Source: Carallia brachiata
Lineage: Eukaryota; Streptophyta; Magnoliopsida; Malpighiales; Rhizophoraceae
DNA length: 64,000 nucleotides
Reading direction: 5' to 3'
NCBI GenBank assembly: GCA_021464245.1
Contig: JADCRB010000055.1
Span: 2,634,487 to 2,698,486 of the forward strand
The notes below the pieces were generated by a model. The model ran no database searches. It was not told the DNA's origin and worked only from the letters and a program-made list of their open reading frames with translations. Below are positions 10,714-24,700 of this stretch, piece after piece (the stretch's first letter is position 1; each line of letters begins with the position of its first letter). Both the position numbers and the translations under genes were made by a program.

Positions 10714-13700
10714 TGTCACAACTACCACTGGTTTGCCAAGTTTAGAAGATGGGGATCACTGCCTCTTTGTATTCTCCATCTTACATATTTCCAGGCACTA
10801 TCTAATGCTAATTCTGTCCAATCCCTTCTAAATTTGCTATCAAAATCAGTTTTACTAGCTTTCGCAAATGAATCTAAATTCAACAACCACTTTTGCACGT
10901 GATGATCTTCACCAGAACAGAGAAGTCATTAATGCCTCATTGAAGTTACAATATGGGAAAATATACTGCCATTTTCAGTACAGAAGTAGCTTGGGTCCAC
11001 CAGTCTGTGCACCATCAAGTTCTTCTTCTTCTTTTTTTTTTCAACTCGGGGAAGGATTAAATCTGGGGAGAAAGGTAGAGTGGCACGGTGAGAATAGAAT
11101 TTCTGACCAAATCTTTAATCAATAAGATTATTAACCGTTTAAATTAATATTTAAAGTTTGTGTATTGTCTGATCATAATTTTATCTCAAATTAGATGGTG
11201 ATTCCTGCTGTTACTCTCTCTCCCTATCCCTCTCTCTCTCTCTCTCCTTGATGTCATAAATTGCAACTATAAACTACGTCGGTTCGTTCTGTTTTACACT
11301 TCTACTCGTTATTTCGGCTCTAAATGCGTTACTAGAGAATTGGGCCTCTTTATCATAGAACCAAGAAAACATAAGCCACATAAAGATATGGAATGACTTT
11401 TTTTTTTTTTTCCAAAGGAAAATAGCGTAAAAGGAGAACCAAAATTAGAGGAAATTGTCATTGGAGACAAGCAGATGATTGAGAATTTCAAGGTGTAGAA
11501 ATTTCCAGACATTTGGGTGGAGTTAAAGGAGCATGGGTCTCCAGTCTCCACTTCAAGTTTTGGCTCATAAATTTTGCGTCCAAGAAAGAAACAGAGCTCT
11601 AAAAAGAACTCTGTGCAGCAGCTCAAATAAGTGTCTTTTTGTTCCAAAAAAATAAATGTCTTTTCAAAAGAAAAAAACATTATTTGCAGGAAATTGTATT
11701 TTTCAACAGTTTCTTATCACGCAGGCTAAGTGCTTTAAATATATCAGCTAGCTTCCAACCCCTAACTGCAATGATAACTACACTCTGTCATCCGGACGTC
11801 CTTGATTACACCAGAAACACTTGATGTAATAGTTACAGTGCTCATTTTTTTGCATGTATTTTCTGGATAAATTAGTCAACCAAGTTTAATCTAGTTGGGA
11901 AGGGAGCTAAACCTTCTTAAGGTGGAGGAAAGACTCGATCTTTTTCTTTTCAGATCTTTTAAATAAATGTTACTCACATATACAGTTAATGGTAAAATTA
12001 AAATTTTTTTCGATGAGACAAAAAGGTGGAAGAGTGGAGATATCAACTAAGAAAAAAGTGAGTACAATTACATAAAATCTAAATAAATTATACTTAAATT
12101 ATACAATTTTTTTTCTAGTAGGGACAGTTGCTCCTACTGTACTCTATGAGGCTCCTGTGTCTTTTCGCATGCCTCCTTCTTTCCCTTCTAATTATTAAAT
12201 GACTAACGGCTAACCAACCATTATATGTGATAAAAAAAAAAAGTATTCAGCACGTGGAGCTTTCCTTTTGGATCATGGGGTACTCAGTTATCATCGTTTG
12301 AATTGATAGAATGGAAGTAAGCGCAAAGAATTTGAGCATAGTTATGGAATGACTATAAGAAAATACTAGATTGACTCTCTCTTTACTTGAACCAACTAAC
12401 AACCTTAGCTTATTTGAACAATTACTCTGAAGATGGCATTGGTTGGTCTTCCAGATAAGCAAAAATGGGCAGTTGAGGTGACTTGACCTTTGCAATAACG
12501 CCCGAGGCACCGCTCAGATTGATAGAAAATGTGACAGCAATTAGTGCATTTGGGTGCAAGAAAATAATGCGCACGTCATGGGATGTTTAAGTTGGATTGG
12601 GAGAGAGCTTCAGGAAGGCCGGCCTACTGCTTCCTAAAACTGCATCTGCGTGTTTGGCAATACAAAAGGCCGGTTTGTTTTTGTAATTGTAAGGATCATG
12701 TGAAAAACAGTGATCGAATTACTTAAGTGCCGGTCTGGGGGAACGTATGCACCAAATCAGATACTCTGAACAATTTTAGTGTCCCTCAATTTGATTTGTT
12801 ATTTTGGGTTGATAACCCGAACACTTTCAGATTTTGTAATTCCACAAAACTGACACTGATATTTCCACTTGATTACATTTTATTCGCTTAAGAATGTGGT
12901 ATTATTCCCCTTCGGCACTAGAACTACCTAGCCTCTCCCCCTTGGACCCCGACTTCATAAGCAATGGCTTCCTACTAGCCTGAGATAATCCTTTCATGTG
13001 ATATGTCTTTTTCCATTCGGCGGACTTAAATATCGAAATATCAGGAGACTGACACCTTAACAGGTCTTTGTACAACCCTTTATGGTGGCCTCATCAAAAG
13101 CGATCCGAGAGAACGTGAGAATGGAAATTGGGTACGGATTTGGGGAATTTGGTGGCAAGTTCATGCACATAAATGAATTCCAACTTAATTAGATTTGCGG
13201 ACCAACAACCGAGTAAGGAAGGCTGGAGGGGACTGCTACTAGCTTTACCACGGTTGGCGGACTGGGGTCGACTACTGGGGCCTAGGTTGGCGGTTGGCCT
13301 AGAGGGGCCGGGTTTAATATTTGTTTTTGATGCCGAGCTCGTGAAAGCCGGGTCTTGTTGGTAACCGTGTAAAACGAACTCGAGCCCACTTTGAAATCAA
13401 TTTGGTGGATCCAAAGGGATAAGCACACTATTGGACTTGGCCTCGGCTGCTAATTCATGAGAATAAATATAAATTTGTGCCAATTATGCCTTTAACTTGC
13501 CTTGGGGGTTCACGTATTTACTGGCGAGGTATATAATTTTTTAATCTTAAATTTTTATATTTTTTTTAATATAAATCATAAATTTTTTTAACATTTTATT
13601 TAATTTCTAATTTTTTTTAATTTTTATCAAATCAGTCATTTTATTTACAAAAAATAGTCAACATATTAATAAATAAGTTTAATTTAATAAAAATTATTAA

Positions 13701-15700
13701 GAAAATATCAAATAAATGAATTAAATATTTTTTTCATCAACAAATATGCACATAAAATATTTTTTTAATCAACAAATATATGAATTAAATATGTAAAATA
13801 CAAACTTTTTGATAAAAAAATTTTAATTTGTGTATTTAACCTTTTTTTAATTAATTTTTGTAAGGTTAAAATTATTTTTTAATAAATTAATTACTTTTCG
13901 TTAACAAGTGTACTAATTTAGTAAAAAATTAAAAAATTTAAAATTCAAATAAAATTTTACAAAAAATTATAAAACAAATAAAAGTTTAGAATTTCAAAAT
14001 TGCATATCCCATTTACTGACCCTCTACCCAGCGTAACACCCATGATACAGCAGGACTTTTATGGGGTTGCTTGGCTCCGACCAGTGGCTCCTTAGGCCTC
14101 CTTACAGCTATGCCTTCCATCTAGACCAAAAAAAAAAAAAAGATATAAATTTGTAAAATATGAAAGTAAATTACCCTTATTACGTGCCAATATGTCTACT
14201 AATCAATAAAAAGTATTTAATTTTTCTCAGAAAATATTCTAATAGTTAAAATTTAGATTTTTATAATAAAAATTTTGCTTTCTATTTTGAAAAATGAGGG
14301 TGTAAGATTTATGAGAGTAAAAAGTTATCTTAATTATGTAGCTCATTGACCAATAAGTCTCATAATAAATACAAAAAGTATTTAATTAATTACTAGAAAA
14401 CTGTAGCACTTCATAGATTTAGATAATTGAGAATTTTCCAAATCAAAATAGAAAATGGGGAATTTATTGTTTCTAAAATAAAATTATCTCTTGTTAACTT
14501 TTCTCTATGCAATAATTTCGCACGTGTCACAACATAAAAGTTAAAATTTGCTAGAGTTAATAATGTGTGATTAAATTTGACTAAGTGAACACATTTTGTT
14601 TTAAAACACAGTAATTGCTCGTGAATTGTTTTTCTCTCCCTCTCTCTTTTTTTTTTTTTTAAATTGTATTATAGTCCATCTTTATTTTGCGGCAATAACT
14701 GATGGATGGAGTGGGTTGATGGTCAAGAAATTATTTTTTGCACAAAATGTTGTACTTCAACTTTAGATATATGTTTAATTAAGTATTTGATTTTTTTATT
14801 TATAATGTACAATATTGTTAAAATTAATATAAAAAATTTATAAAAAATATAAAAAAATAATTTCGTGTCTCAAATGGGTCACCAGTTTCTCCTTTCTCCA
14901 TCATTTATCAAGAATGTTTTTTTAGCTGATTAATTAAAGTGGATGGTTAAGTTTGAACTGATTTGTATATCACCACTTGGCCAATAAGTAAACCACAGCG
15001 CAACATCACAATATGTCCAATCCATAACATTAGGTGACTTGTTCAAAAAAAAAAAAATTCCATAACATTGGGTGAGAACTTTCATTTTCCTTATTTTTAA
15101 ATGTGAATTCTGGACAAGGACTTTCTTGTTTTTGTGCAATGGACAAGAACTTTCTTAAAGACAAAAGTAGACCGCAATCGTGTAATCTAACGCGCATACA
15201 AGGCCACGCGTGAAAAGCAATGATTCACCGCAGCACCTCAGGGCAGACGCCGCCTCATAAATTCAAAACCAACGACTCAAATCGCTCCAAGAAACCATCA
15301 AACAAAAAACCTTTCCTTCATCGACGGTGAAAAAAGCAAGCACCACCGTAACAGCGGTGCACCCCAAGCTCAATGCCATCAATTTTGAGGGCAAATCAGT
15401 AATTCCGTCTCTCATGCTTTTCCATCTCCCTTTGCCACTCTTTTCCCGCGATCTCCGCGTTTCCTCTTGCTCGTGGGATTTGTGTCCGTTAAACCTCCTT
15501 TGAAACCCTCTTTGAATCTATAATAATTTCTTTCATAAATTCCTTGTTTCAACGGCTAAATTATTTCAGATCTAAAACTGACCACCATCGCCGAGTTGAA
15601 TTTTCCAACTCGGCACGACCGAGTCAAGTCAAGAACCGAGGGGATGTTCTTGTAAATCTAGGGTTTTTGTGGATCGATTTGATTCGGTGTTGGGAGAAAG
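10714..15700. other. Divergent promoter region, GDSL and CALS10
   Basis: These 5 kb separate the divergently transcribed GDSL gene and CALS10 and presumably hold both promoters. I find no coding gene. There is a CT-rich microsatellite near 11216-11247, a very AT-rich block at about 13530-14000, and an A13-14 tract near 14127-14142 preceded by a more GC-rich stretch that may be a worn retroposon end. Near 14155-14420 two similar AT-rich segments suggest an old duplication. The last 500 bases before 15701 are less AT-rich and probably contain the CALS10 leader. Confidence 0.5.
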
Positions 15701-18700
15701 ATGGCTAGGGTTCGCGATAATTGGGAGCGGCTAGTGAGAGCTACCTTGAAGAGAGAGCAGCTGAGGAATGTTGGCCAGGGAGACGACAGAGGCCCCAGCG
15801 GGATCGCCGGAGCCGTGCCTCCGTCTCTTGTCCGCACCAACATTGAAGCTATTTTGCAGGCCGCTGATGAGATTCAAGAAGAGGACCCTACGGTCGCTAG
15901 AATCTGTTAGTTTTTCTTTTCTTTTTCTTCGATTTCTTGAGACATCTATCTTTTTTTTTTTTCTTTTTCGTTTATTACTTCTCTGTTGCTAGGGTTATTT
16001 ATTTATTTTTTATTTATTTATACTGAAGGTTATAAAGATCCTTTAGTTTTGCTAATTCTTTGTTTGAGGTTTATTTATTTAGTATATATGGTACTGGTAT
16101 TGCTTTACTTGGTATTGGAGAGTCCAGTGGTGGTTTTGGATCGGTTGCTATGTTTAATGATATTGTAGCGGGATAGGGGCTACTGTGTTGGAAGATTCTG
16201 AGAAAGGGAGAATCAGCATATAGATTATCTATAATTGGTACCGGTTAGGAGTGTGGTAGGCTATTTGCTGGATTGATGCGAAGTAGGATCAGATCAATGC
16301 AAAAGAATCAACTTGGTTTCTTTTAGCTTGAGACTTTTGGAGAAGTGCGGAAGACAAGATTATACTTGCCATTAATCATTTGGCATGAGTATGTTTGGGA
16401 CGAGTAGTTGCTGAACTGAGAAGAATTAAATAGAAAGTGCAGTGGCTTCATCTAATCAAAATTTGGCAACTTCACAAAAACTGGACATAAGATGGGAGGA
16501 TGGTTTGGTTGTATGTTATACATGCATGGAGATAATATTGTGCAGTATAACATGAAGCTACAACTAACTTTTTTCTCCCCGAACCCAAATGCCGCTGCTT
16601 TGGCTTGCTAATCTTTTGTGAAGGTCAATACTTGGCTGTTATTGTTTGCGTACCTTCACTGCAATCACTTTAAATATTGCCAATTATATGTGACTTCAAC
16701 TACTTAAAATGTTATAATGCTTTTGATTACTGCTCCAAGATCGTGGGTTCCCTTATTCAGACCATACTGTCTCTATTCCAGTGTGTGAACAGGCATATTC
16801 TCTGGCACAAAATCTGGACCCAAACAGTGAGGGGCGTGGTGTTCTTCAGTTCAAGACTGGTTTGACGTCCGTAATTAAGGTATGCTTCTTACTGAAGCTT
16901 TAAAATTTAAAAGCTTCATATGATTGAGTTGAATCGTGTGATAATTTTGAATACAGTGGTTTCATGCTGCTGCCCAACTTATTCATTTGGATTGCTACCT
17001 GCACTGTATTTTATTGTCATGTACTCAGCTTTTAGTTTTGAGGAGTTTTCGCTATTTTCTGCAGCAAAAACTTGCCAAAAAGGATGGTGCCCGTATAGTT
17101 CGTAATCGTGATATTGAGCATTTGTGGGAATTTTACCAACGATACAAGAGACGGCATAGGGTAGATGATATCCAAAGGGAGGCCCAAAAGTGGCGGGAAT
17201 CTGGAACTTTCACCACTGCTAATCTGGGAGAGTATGAAAAAATTTTCTTCCCCTGTATCTTTCCTGTGATATGATGTTCTATTGATTGTCAACTGCATTT
17301 TTCTGTCGATTTTTTATTGCATTTTAGAGCTGAAGTGGCAAAGCACTTTGGTTAATCATTTAATGGACTCTACTTCAATCTTTTGGTGAATGGCGTAGCT
17401 GAAAGAGGACCAACTAAGCTCATAGCTTTCTCTATGCTAATGGAAAATTGGAGTTTTATGTGGCAAGAGGCCTCTGTGAGCCATGTCTACAAATTTTTAT
17501 GTTTAGCTTTGAAAATCTAGATCTTTTACCTTAAATCTATTTGAAATTGGTTAAGCGGTCTCATTCTTCATCATTTATCTTGTTTCAAGCACTTCAGTAT
17601 TTAAGATTATCTATTTTGGCTATGAACGTTGTTAATGTGGTCTTCTATCACCTGCTATGCATAGTTTTTTAATTCTTTGGTTTTTTATTGTGAGATAGTA
17701 TAATGTTGTGAATTTTGTAGACAAATTATGATGAATTGTGAGTCCAAGATCGAGTAAGGCCTCTTCTCATTACAAAATATTAAGATTGAAATGCTGTTGC
17801 ATGGCCATATGTAGCTTCATATATTTTACTTATTCAGTTGTGTCATCTATGTCATTTGGTAGTGATTGTGGAAATGGATTTGTATTATTTGTCGACATAT
17901 GCCAGATTTTCTGACATTTCAGATTGGAGCTACAATCTTTAGAGATGAAAAAGGTATTTGCTACTCTGAGGGCCTTAGTAGAGGTCATGGAGGCACTCAG
18001 CAAAGATGCAGATCCTCAGGGGGTTGGACGGCTTATTAAGGAAGAGGTATTTGTCTTTTCCTATAGGAGGTGAACCTTTGAGCTGCAAAGTCATGTGTAT
18101 TGTCTTATGGTATATATAAGACGCTTGACTACTGGATCGCATTCAGTGAAGAGCGTTCCCACTGACTAACTTGCTTGGTTTCCACTTGGTGGGAAAAATA
18201 GGAAACATGGTGGACTTTGTCAAGTTGGCGGTTTTCTGTCTAGGGCATCTTATCTGTTGCCACCTTCATGATGGATTGTATGCATAACATATCTGCTTGA
18301 AAAAACCTGCTCAAAGCTTGTGGTTTAGTAGTAGTCCTTTTTCTGTGATGAGCACCCCTCTTCTGTTTCCCTTTTTCTTGATGCATATTGTTAAAGTATA
18401 AATATAGAAGTCTCATATTGGAAAGAAAGGAAAAAGTATATCAATATATAAGTGTGGTTAGAAGACCCATAACCTAAGCCTTAAGGTTTTAGGTAATATG
18501 TGGTGTCCAAAAAGCCCATTTAATATTGCTTGCTTCTTCTCTGTTGTTATCCATTTAAGTTATTGGGCCTATACTTCTACAAATCCTTATATGGTATCAG
18601 AGCCCAAATGTTGTTACCCCTCATATTTAATAGTGAACTAGAGTCAGCTCAGGTGAGCTGGGTCCAACTCAGGTGAGTTGGACTTCCATTGTTTTTTGTT

Positions 18701-21700
18701 GTTTGTTCACGCTTCTAGCCCAAGTGAGCTGGGCCCGTCCAGGTGAGTTGGGCTTTCACGTGAGGGGGCGTGTTAAAGTATAAATATAGAAGTCCCATAT
18801 TGGAAAGAAAGGAAAAAGTATATCAATATATAAGTGTGGTTAGAAGACCCATAACCTAAGCCTTAAGGTTTTAGGTAATATGTGGTGTCCAAAAAGCCCA
18901 TTTAATATTGCTTGCTTCTTCTCTGTTGTTATCCATTTAAGTTATTGGGCCTATACTTCTACAAATCCTTACACATATAGACCAACTGCCTTTCTTGTTC
19001 CTATCCTGAGATGAAGCATTGCTACAATCTGAGAGAGAAGTTCTTCAGTCTCTCAAGGTTTCCTTTTGTTATATTTGTTAATTTGTTGTAAATTGTAATG
19101 ATTTATGATCTTTATCTTTAACTGCTTGCTGCCCCCTAGCCTAACGTATTCCAAATTAACTCTTTTCCTAGTCATTGTTCCTTGGAATACATAATCAAAT
19201 GCAGGGTGAAACTACAAACAAGATGTGAAAATCTTAGATTGTTCTTTCTCAATAAATATTGATACTGTAGAAGGGACATTTTCCTTAAGGTCAAAAGGCA
19301 TTGGCTGACACATTGGGGTGTTATCTTTCAGTTGCGAAGGATTAAAAAAGTTGGGGAACTTACAACTTATAATATTGTGCCCTTGGAAGCGCCGTCATTT
19401 ACAAATGTTATTGGAGCTTTTCCTGAAGTAAGTCATCTTCAAATGAAATATACACTTCCCATATTGCTGCCTTTTTTTAGCTGAGTTGTTGTGTGTAATG
19501 GATTGATACTCACTTGTATTTTCACTTTCTTCGCTTTTTATGACTAGTGATTTAAAAGTTATCCAATTTATTGATGTATGCTGCATTTTCAATTGGGAGT
19601 AATCATAGAAATATGTTCTCTCTCTGTATAATTTTGCAGGTTAGAGGGGCAATATCTGCCATTAGATACACAGAACATTTCCCCCGTCTTCCTGCTGACT
19701 TTGAGGTTTCTGGAGAGCGGGATGCTGATGTGTTCGATCTTCTTGAATATGTATTTGGCTTTCAGGTTTGTATAGAATCTCCATTTTGAACTGCTGTCAA
19801 TTAAGCAATTGACTGTAGATTATTGTGGTTTAAAAGTTGCGTGATTGCAATATTTAAAGTTTGCATGTCAAAAACAGGGATCTACTACTTCAGTGTGTTT
19901 CCTCTTATGTCTGATACAGGAGTCCTTTCTTGTTATTTGTTTTACTCTGCTGCCCATTGTCCTTATTGGAGTATAATATTTGATCCATATCCTGGGCCTC
20001 ACCTAACAGCTTAAGCTTTTAGGTTGAATGGTTTTATGACATGGTATCAGAGCCTTCATGACCTGGTGATCATGAGTTCAAATCCCGCTACCCTCACATT
20101 TAATTGTGAATTAATTATGAATTTGTGGTTTGTTTATACTTAAGGCCCAAGTGAGCCTAGTTTGTGCACGCTTCCAGCCCAAGTGAGTTGGGCTTTCGCG
20201 TGAGGGGGCGTATTGGAGTATAATATTTGATCCATATTCTGGGCCTCACCTAACAGCTTAAGCTTTTAGGTTGAATGGTTTCATGACAGTCCTAATTCAC
20301 CGTTGGCTTATGGGAGTGAAAAGGCTTTGCTAGGTATTAAATCTCATTAATAAGATTATGCAGAAAATTTTGCTGCACGAGTCCTAGAAGAACGACACTT
20401 TTGTTTAGCTAGATGCCTCACAGATGTTAGCTGAAAATTTTTAACATTGAATGTTCATAATCCTTTTTTTTGGTCATGTTGCTGTTAACAATTTGTAATT
20501 GGACTTTCATGGTATTGTTCACACTAATGAGTTAAACTCATTTGGTTTAATGGTTTCTACAAGCACCACTATTTCATGTCATGTATTGTCCTTTTTTATG
20601 TTGTTTACATGTGCATGCAAATGTATCTTACTCTGGTGTCAGTTATTCCCAAGGAGTATATTGGTTCTACCTTTTTCATTGTTATTTTGTGTTCAGTACC
20701 TCCTCCCTTTCTTTGCAGAATGACAACGTTAGAAATCAGCGTGAAAATGTTGTGCTCACAATTGCAAATGCACAGTCACGACTTGGTATACCTGTGCAGG
20801 CTGATCCAGTGAGTGAATAATCAATTTTGTTGACTGTTTTACTTGCTTTTCTAAGACATTGGCTTGTAATTCTCTTGATGCCATGCTCATATTCTCTTTT
20901 ATTTTTGGGTGGCAAAATTTTTTTGTATTTTCCTTCATAACGAATTGTTATTAAGGACCCACAAGGTATTCAATGCTAAGCAGATGTTGGTAAATGGCAC
21001 TTAAATTTCTGCATCACGATGGCCATATGGTGGATACTTGTGCTATTCTATTAATGACAAATGATGTTGCCTGTTGAGAATGCACTTGAATTTGTTAAAT
21101 TCGTGCCTTTTCTGGGATAGGGCATCAAAATATGAAGTCCTTGTTACTCTTTTTGAGATGCTTAGCTGAAAGAGGTGTGAACTGATAAATTTTAATGGAA
21201 ATTTAACTTCAATTGTTATATATTCAGTAGATGTTTCTCAGATAGGACTTCATGAGCTTTTCTGCATGAGTTGTATCAATTGGAGGTTTGTTTTTCAGAT
21301 TGTTAATAGCTTATAGCCAGGAATGAGAAAGGTGGAAGGTGGGATTTTGCAGTAGTAAGTGGCTAAGTTTTTCTTCCTTCTTTCTTCTTGCTGGCTGTAG
21401 AAAATTGATGAGAAGGCAATCAATGAGGTTTTCTTGAAGGTGCTGGATAACTACATCAAGTGGTGCAAGTATTTGCGAATACGCCTTGCATATAATAGGT
21501 CACATCTCAAACTTCTGTTTATTGAAGGACTTAGTACATTTTTCTGCTTTTTTTTTTGAGTCATAAATTTGCTTTGTGCAGAATAGAAGCAATTACTAAG
21601 GACAGGAAGCTTTTTCTGGTTTCACTGTACTTTCTGATATGGGGTGAAGCTGCAAATGTCCGTTTCCTTCCTGAATGCATTTGTTATATATTTCACAACG

Positions 21701-24700
21701 TAAGTTTTCCATCTGGTTGTCATTTTCTCCTCGCATTAGCCACTCAATTATGTAAACTAGCTGGCTTCAGGCCTGTTTGGCTTAGCTGACTGCTTAGAAC
21801 CCACAGTATGTGACAGACAACTTATTATCAAGTTAAAATTGGCTGTTTGTGCATAAAATTGTGTTTGCAATATAACTAATAGCTATCGAAACAGTTGTTG
21901 ATTCTCCAACAAGTGGCCAAATGCACTCCAACTGATTTTCAAAGGAGTTGTCATAATCACTTTTTTCTCTGCACTCAATTTTGATCGTATGGAGTCTTCC
22001 AATCATCCAAGAGCCTGCTTTGTGGCCAAGTTGGCTGTTTTATGAGAGTAATTCTTGTATGGATGTAGATCCTGACAGTCTGTTTCTCACGTTTTGGTTT
22101 GTGGGCCATGGTTTTACCTACTGAAATGGCTGACTGTCGTTATTTTTTCCATGTTCAATCTAAACTGTCCTGAAAGAATTAACAGTTAATGCTTTGAGTG
22201 AGAGGTTATAATGCTTGAAACTTTTGGCTGTATCCTGACATGGCACTTGCAACAGCGATGAATGCCAAGCCACTTAATTTTTTGTGGGCTCTTACTAAGA
22301 TTGTGAGCAAAAAGAGTATCTGGTCTCAGGATAATTGTGCTCCTTGGTTTACTTTCTTTTCAGTGGTCTTTCCTTTGTAGTTGCTACTTATAAGTGAAAT
22401 GAAAATGCTAATTTGCTACTGATGTTTATCAAAACATTTTTTCCTTTGTCAATGTGCTTTAGGCATTAATGAAAGCATTCTTATCCATGCTTTTCAGATG
22501 GCCAAGGAGTTAGATGCAATATTGGATCATGGAGAAGCTAATTGTGCTGCTAGCTGTATAAGTGACAGTGGTTCTGTGTCCTTCCTTGAGCAAATCATTT
22601 GTCCTATATATGATACAATGGCATCGGTCAGTGGAATATATTTTGATTTCTTTTATAAATGGTGTATGAAGTTTAGATGGGATCATATGATTTTGCTGAC
22701 AAATCTGTACTGTTGACCTTCGATTTTTTGTATTAGATGTGTGGTCTCGTTCTGTTGAGATGCATTTGAAGCCTTTGATGGAATTTAAGTGGCTCTTCTA
22801 TTAGATTACCTTCTTTCGAATAGTTTGTTTCTTCTGTCTGTGTTTTTTTCTAATGGTAAATGGACATCATGAATCGTCAGTTTCTATTCTTTTGTTTGAT
22901 TGTTTTGTCATTTTTGTTTTGGTACTATTAGGTGAAATTGATTCTCTAGTTACTTCGGGGGAATATTAGGTTAACTTTTGATATGGAGTTGATTTTGCCT
23001 TTCTGCAACTTTGATAGACAAATGTACTTTTCAATAAGGTATTGTTAATTGCATGCAGGAAGTTGAACGGAATAATGGTGGCAAAGCTTCACATTCAGCA
23101 TGGAGGAATTATGATGACTTCAATGAATATTTTTGGTTTGTATTCTGTGGGGTAATGTTATAATTGTTTCAGTTATGATTTCTGACAGGGTTTCATATTC
23201 TTACTTCTTGTTTATCTGTAGGTCACCTGCTTGCTTTGAGTTGGCCTGGCGGCCAATGAGAAAAGATTCACCATTTTTTCTGAAGCCTAAAGGATGGAAA
23301 AGGGTAGGCTCTCTTGGCATTAACTATCCAAAACTTGTCCAGAACTAGATATTTGGTCTTCTGTGATCTTTGAAATTCAAAAGAGATGCTACAGAGAGCG
23401 GAATTAAACATTGTGTGTGTGTGTGTGTGTGTTACTCTATTGCTTCTAATCCTTGCAAATCTAGGTCAGTATTGACGCTATTCAGAACTTTTTTTTAAGC
23501 AACATTTAATGCACAAACTGTAATGCATCATACATTTGTCATTGTTTACATAAAAGAGTCAGTTTTATTTTTTCTTTTGTAACATCATCTTATACTAGGA
23601 CCAAAAAATTGCCAGTTTTGCATTCTTTAGCTTGATTGTTTTTGCTAGATTGCATGAGAACATTGTTCTCTGTGTAGTCTTTTTGGTTTGCATTCAATAG
23701 GAATTCCAATGACTTGATATTCTGGTATTGATGGATAAATTCACTGACCTACCTAGTATGTCATTAGTTTCATAATATGCTAGTTATTTGGCGAGTACTA
23801 CTCTTTGAAGGATTTTGAAATTGTAGGTTTAGCAACCTGTATGTTGGTTAGATATTAGTAATTAATGCCAATTAATGCATCTTTATCAGGACTTGAGATT
23901 TTTATAAAGTAACATGGAATTAACATACTATTTTGTATTTTCAATTGGATGGTTGGTTATCAATGGGCAATTCTGGATGAAGGAAGTGTTGTCTGTTATA
24001 TCCAGTTTTTTTAGCACATTTTTTGTATATACTGAACCTTCATCCCTCTCCTGCTAATAATTATGCGATATATTTTCTGCTTCATAATTTGGCAGACTGG
24101 GAAAAGCTCTTTTGTTGAGCACCGTACATTTCTTCACTTATATCGGAGTTTCCATCGACTTTGGATCTTCCTAGCTTTGATGTTCCAGGTTGAAATTGTG
24201 CTTCTTAATTTATGTATTATATTTTGTCCTTGGTTTTAGTTGTTCATTTTCTCATAGAATTTTTCTCATTGGCTGCAGGCTTTGACTATCATAGCATTCA
24301 ATCATGGGCATATTGATTTGGATACCTTTAAAGTAATACTTAGTATTGGGGCAGTATTTGCTATCATGAACTTCGTAAAAAGTATGTTTTGACCATCGAG
24401 TTTTGTAATTAGGATTTTTTATGCAATCTTGATGTCATCATATCATATTTTAGGACTTTGGCCAACATTTCCTTGTTAATTTGGTTGCTGCTTATGCAGG
24501 TTGTCTAGATGTCCTACTTATGTTTGGGGCTTACTCCACAGCGAGGGCCATGGCTATCTCAAGGCTTGTCATTAGGTTTTTCTGGGGTGGTGCTTCATCA
24601 GTGGGATAACATATCTCTATGTGTGAGTACCTGCTGTTATTCCCATTATCATAATTTGATAGACTTAATGAATTATTGTTATTGCCATATGTGTGTTTTT

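Noticed and set aside
12247..12510. 87-codon minus-strand frame in the intergenic region
   Set aside because: No motif, no introns that extend it, AT-rich neighbourhood.
13173..13364. GC-richer 63-codon frame
   Set aside because: Gly/Leu/Arg-rich frame without family similarity; probably part of an unidentified repeat.
14030..14143. Possible SINE or LINE 3' end with an A-tail
   Set aside because: No target-site duplication or internal promoter boxes could be found, so it is mentioned only as an A-tract.
18994..19058. Possible extra CALS10 micro-exon between exons 4 and 5
   Set aside because: It resembles the missing ADA-LS stretch only loosely and would not keep phase with both neighbours.
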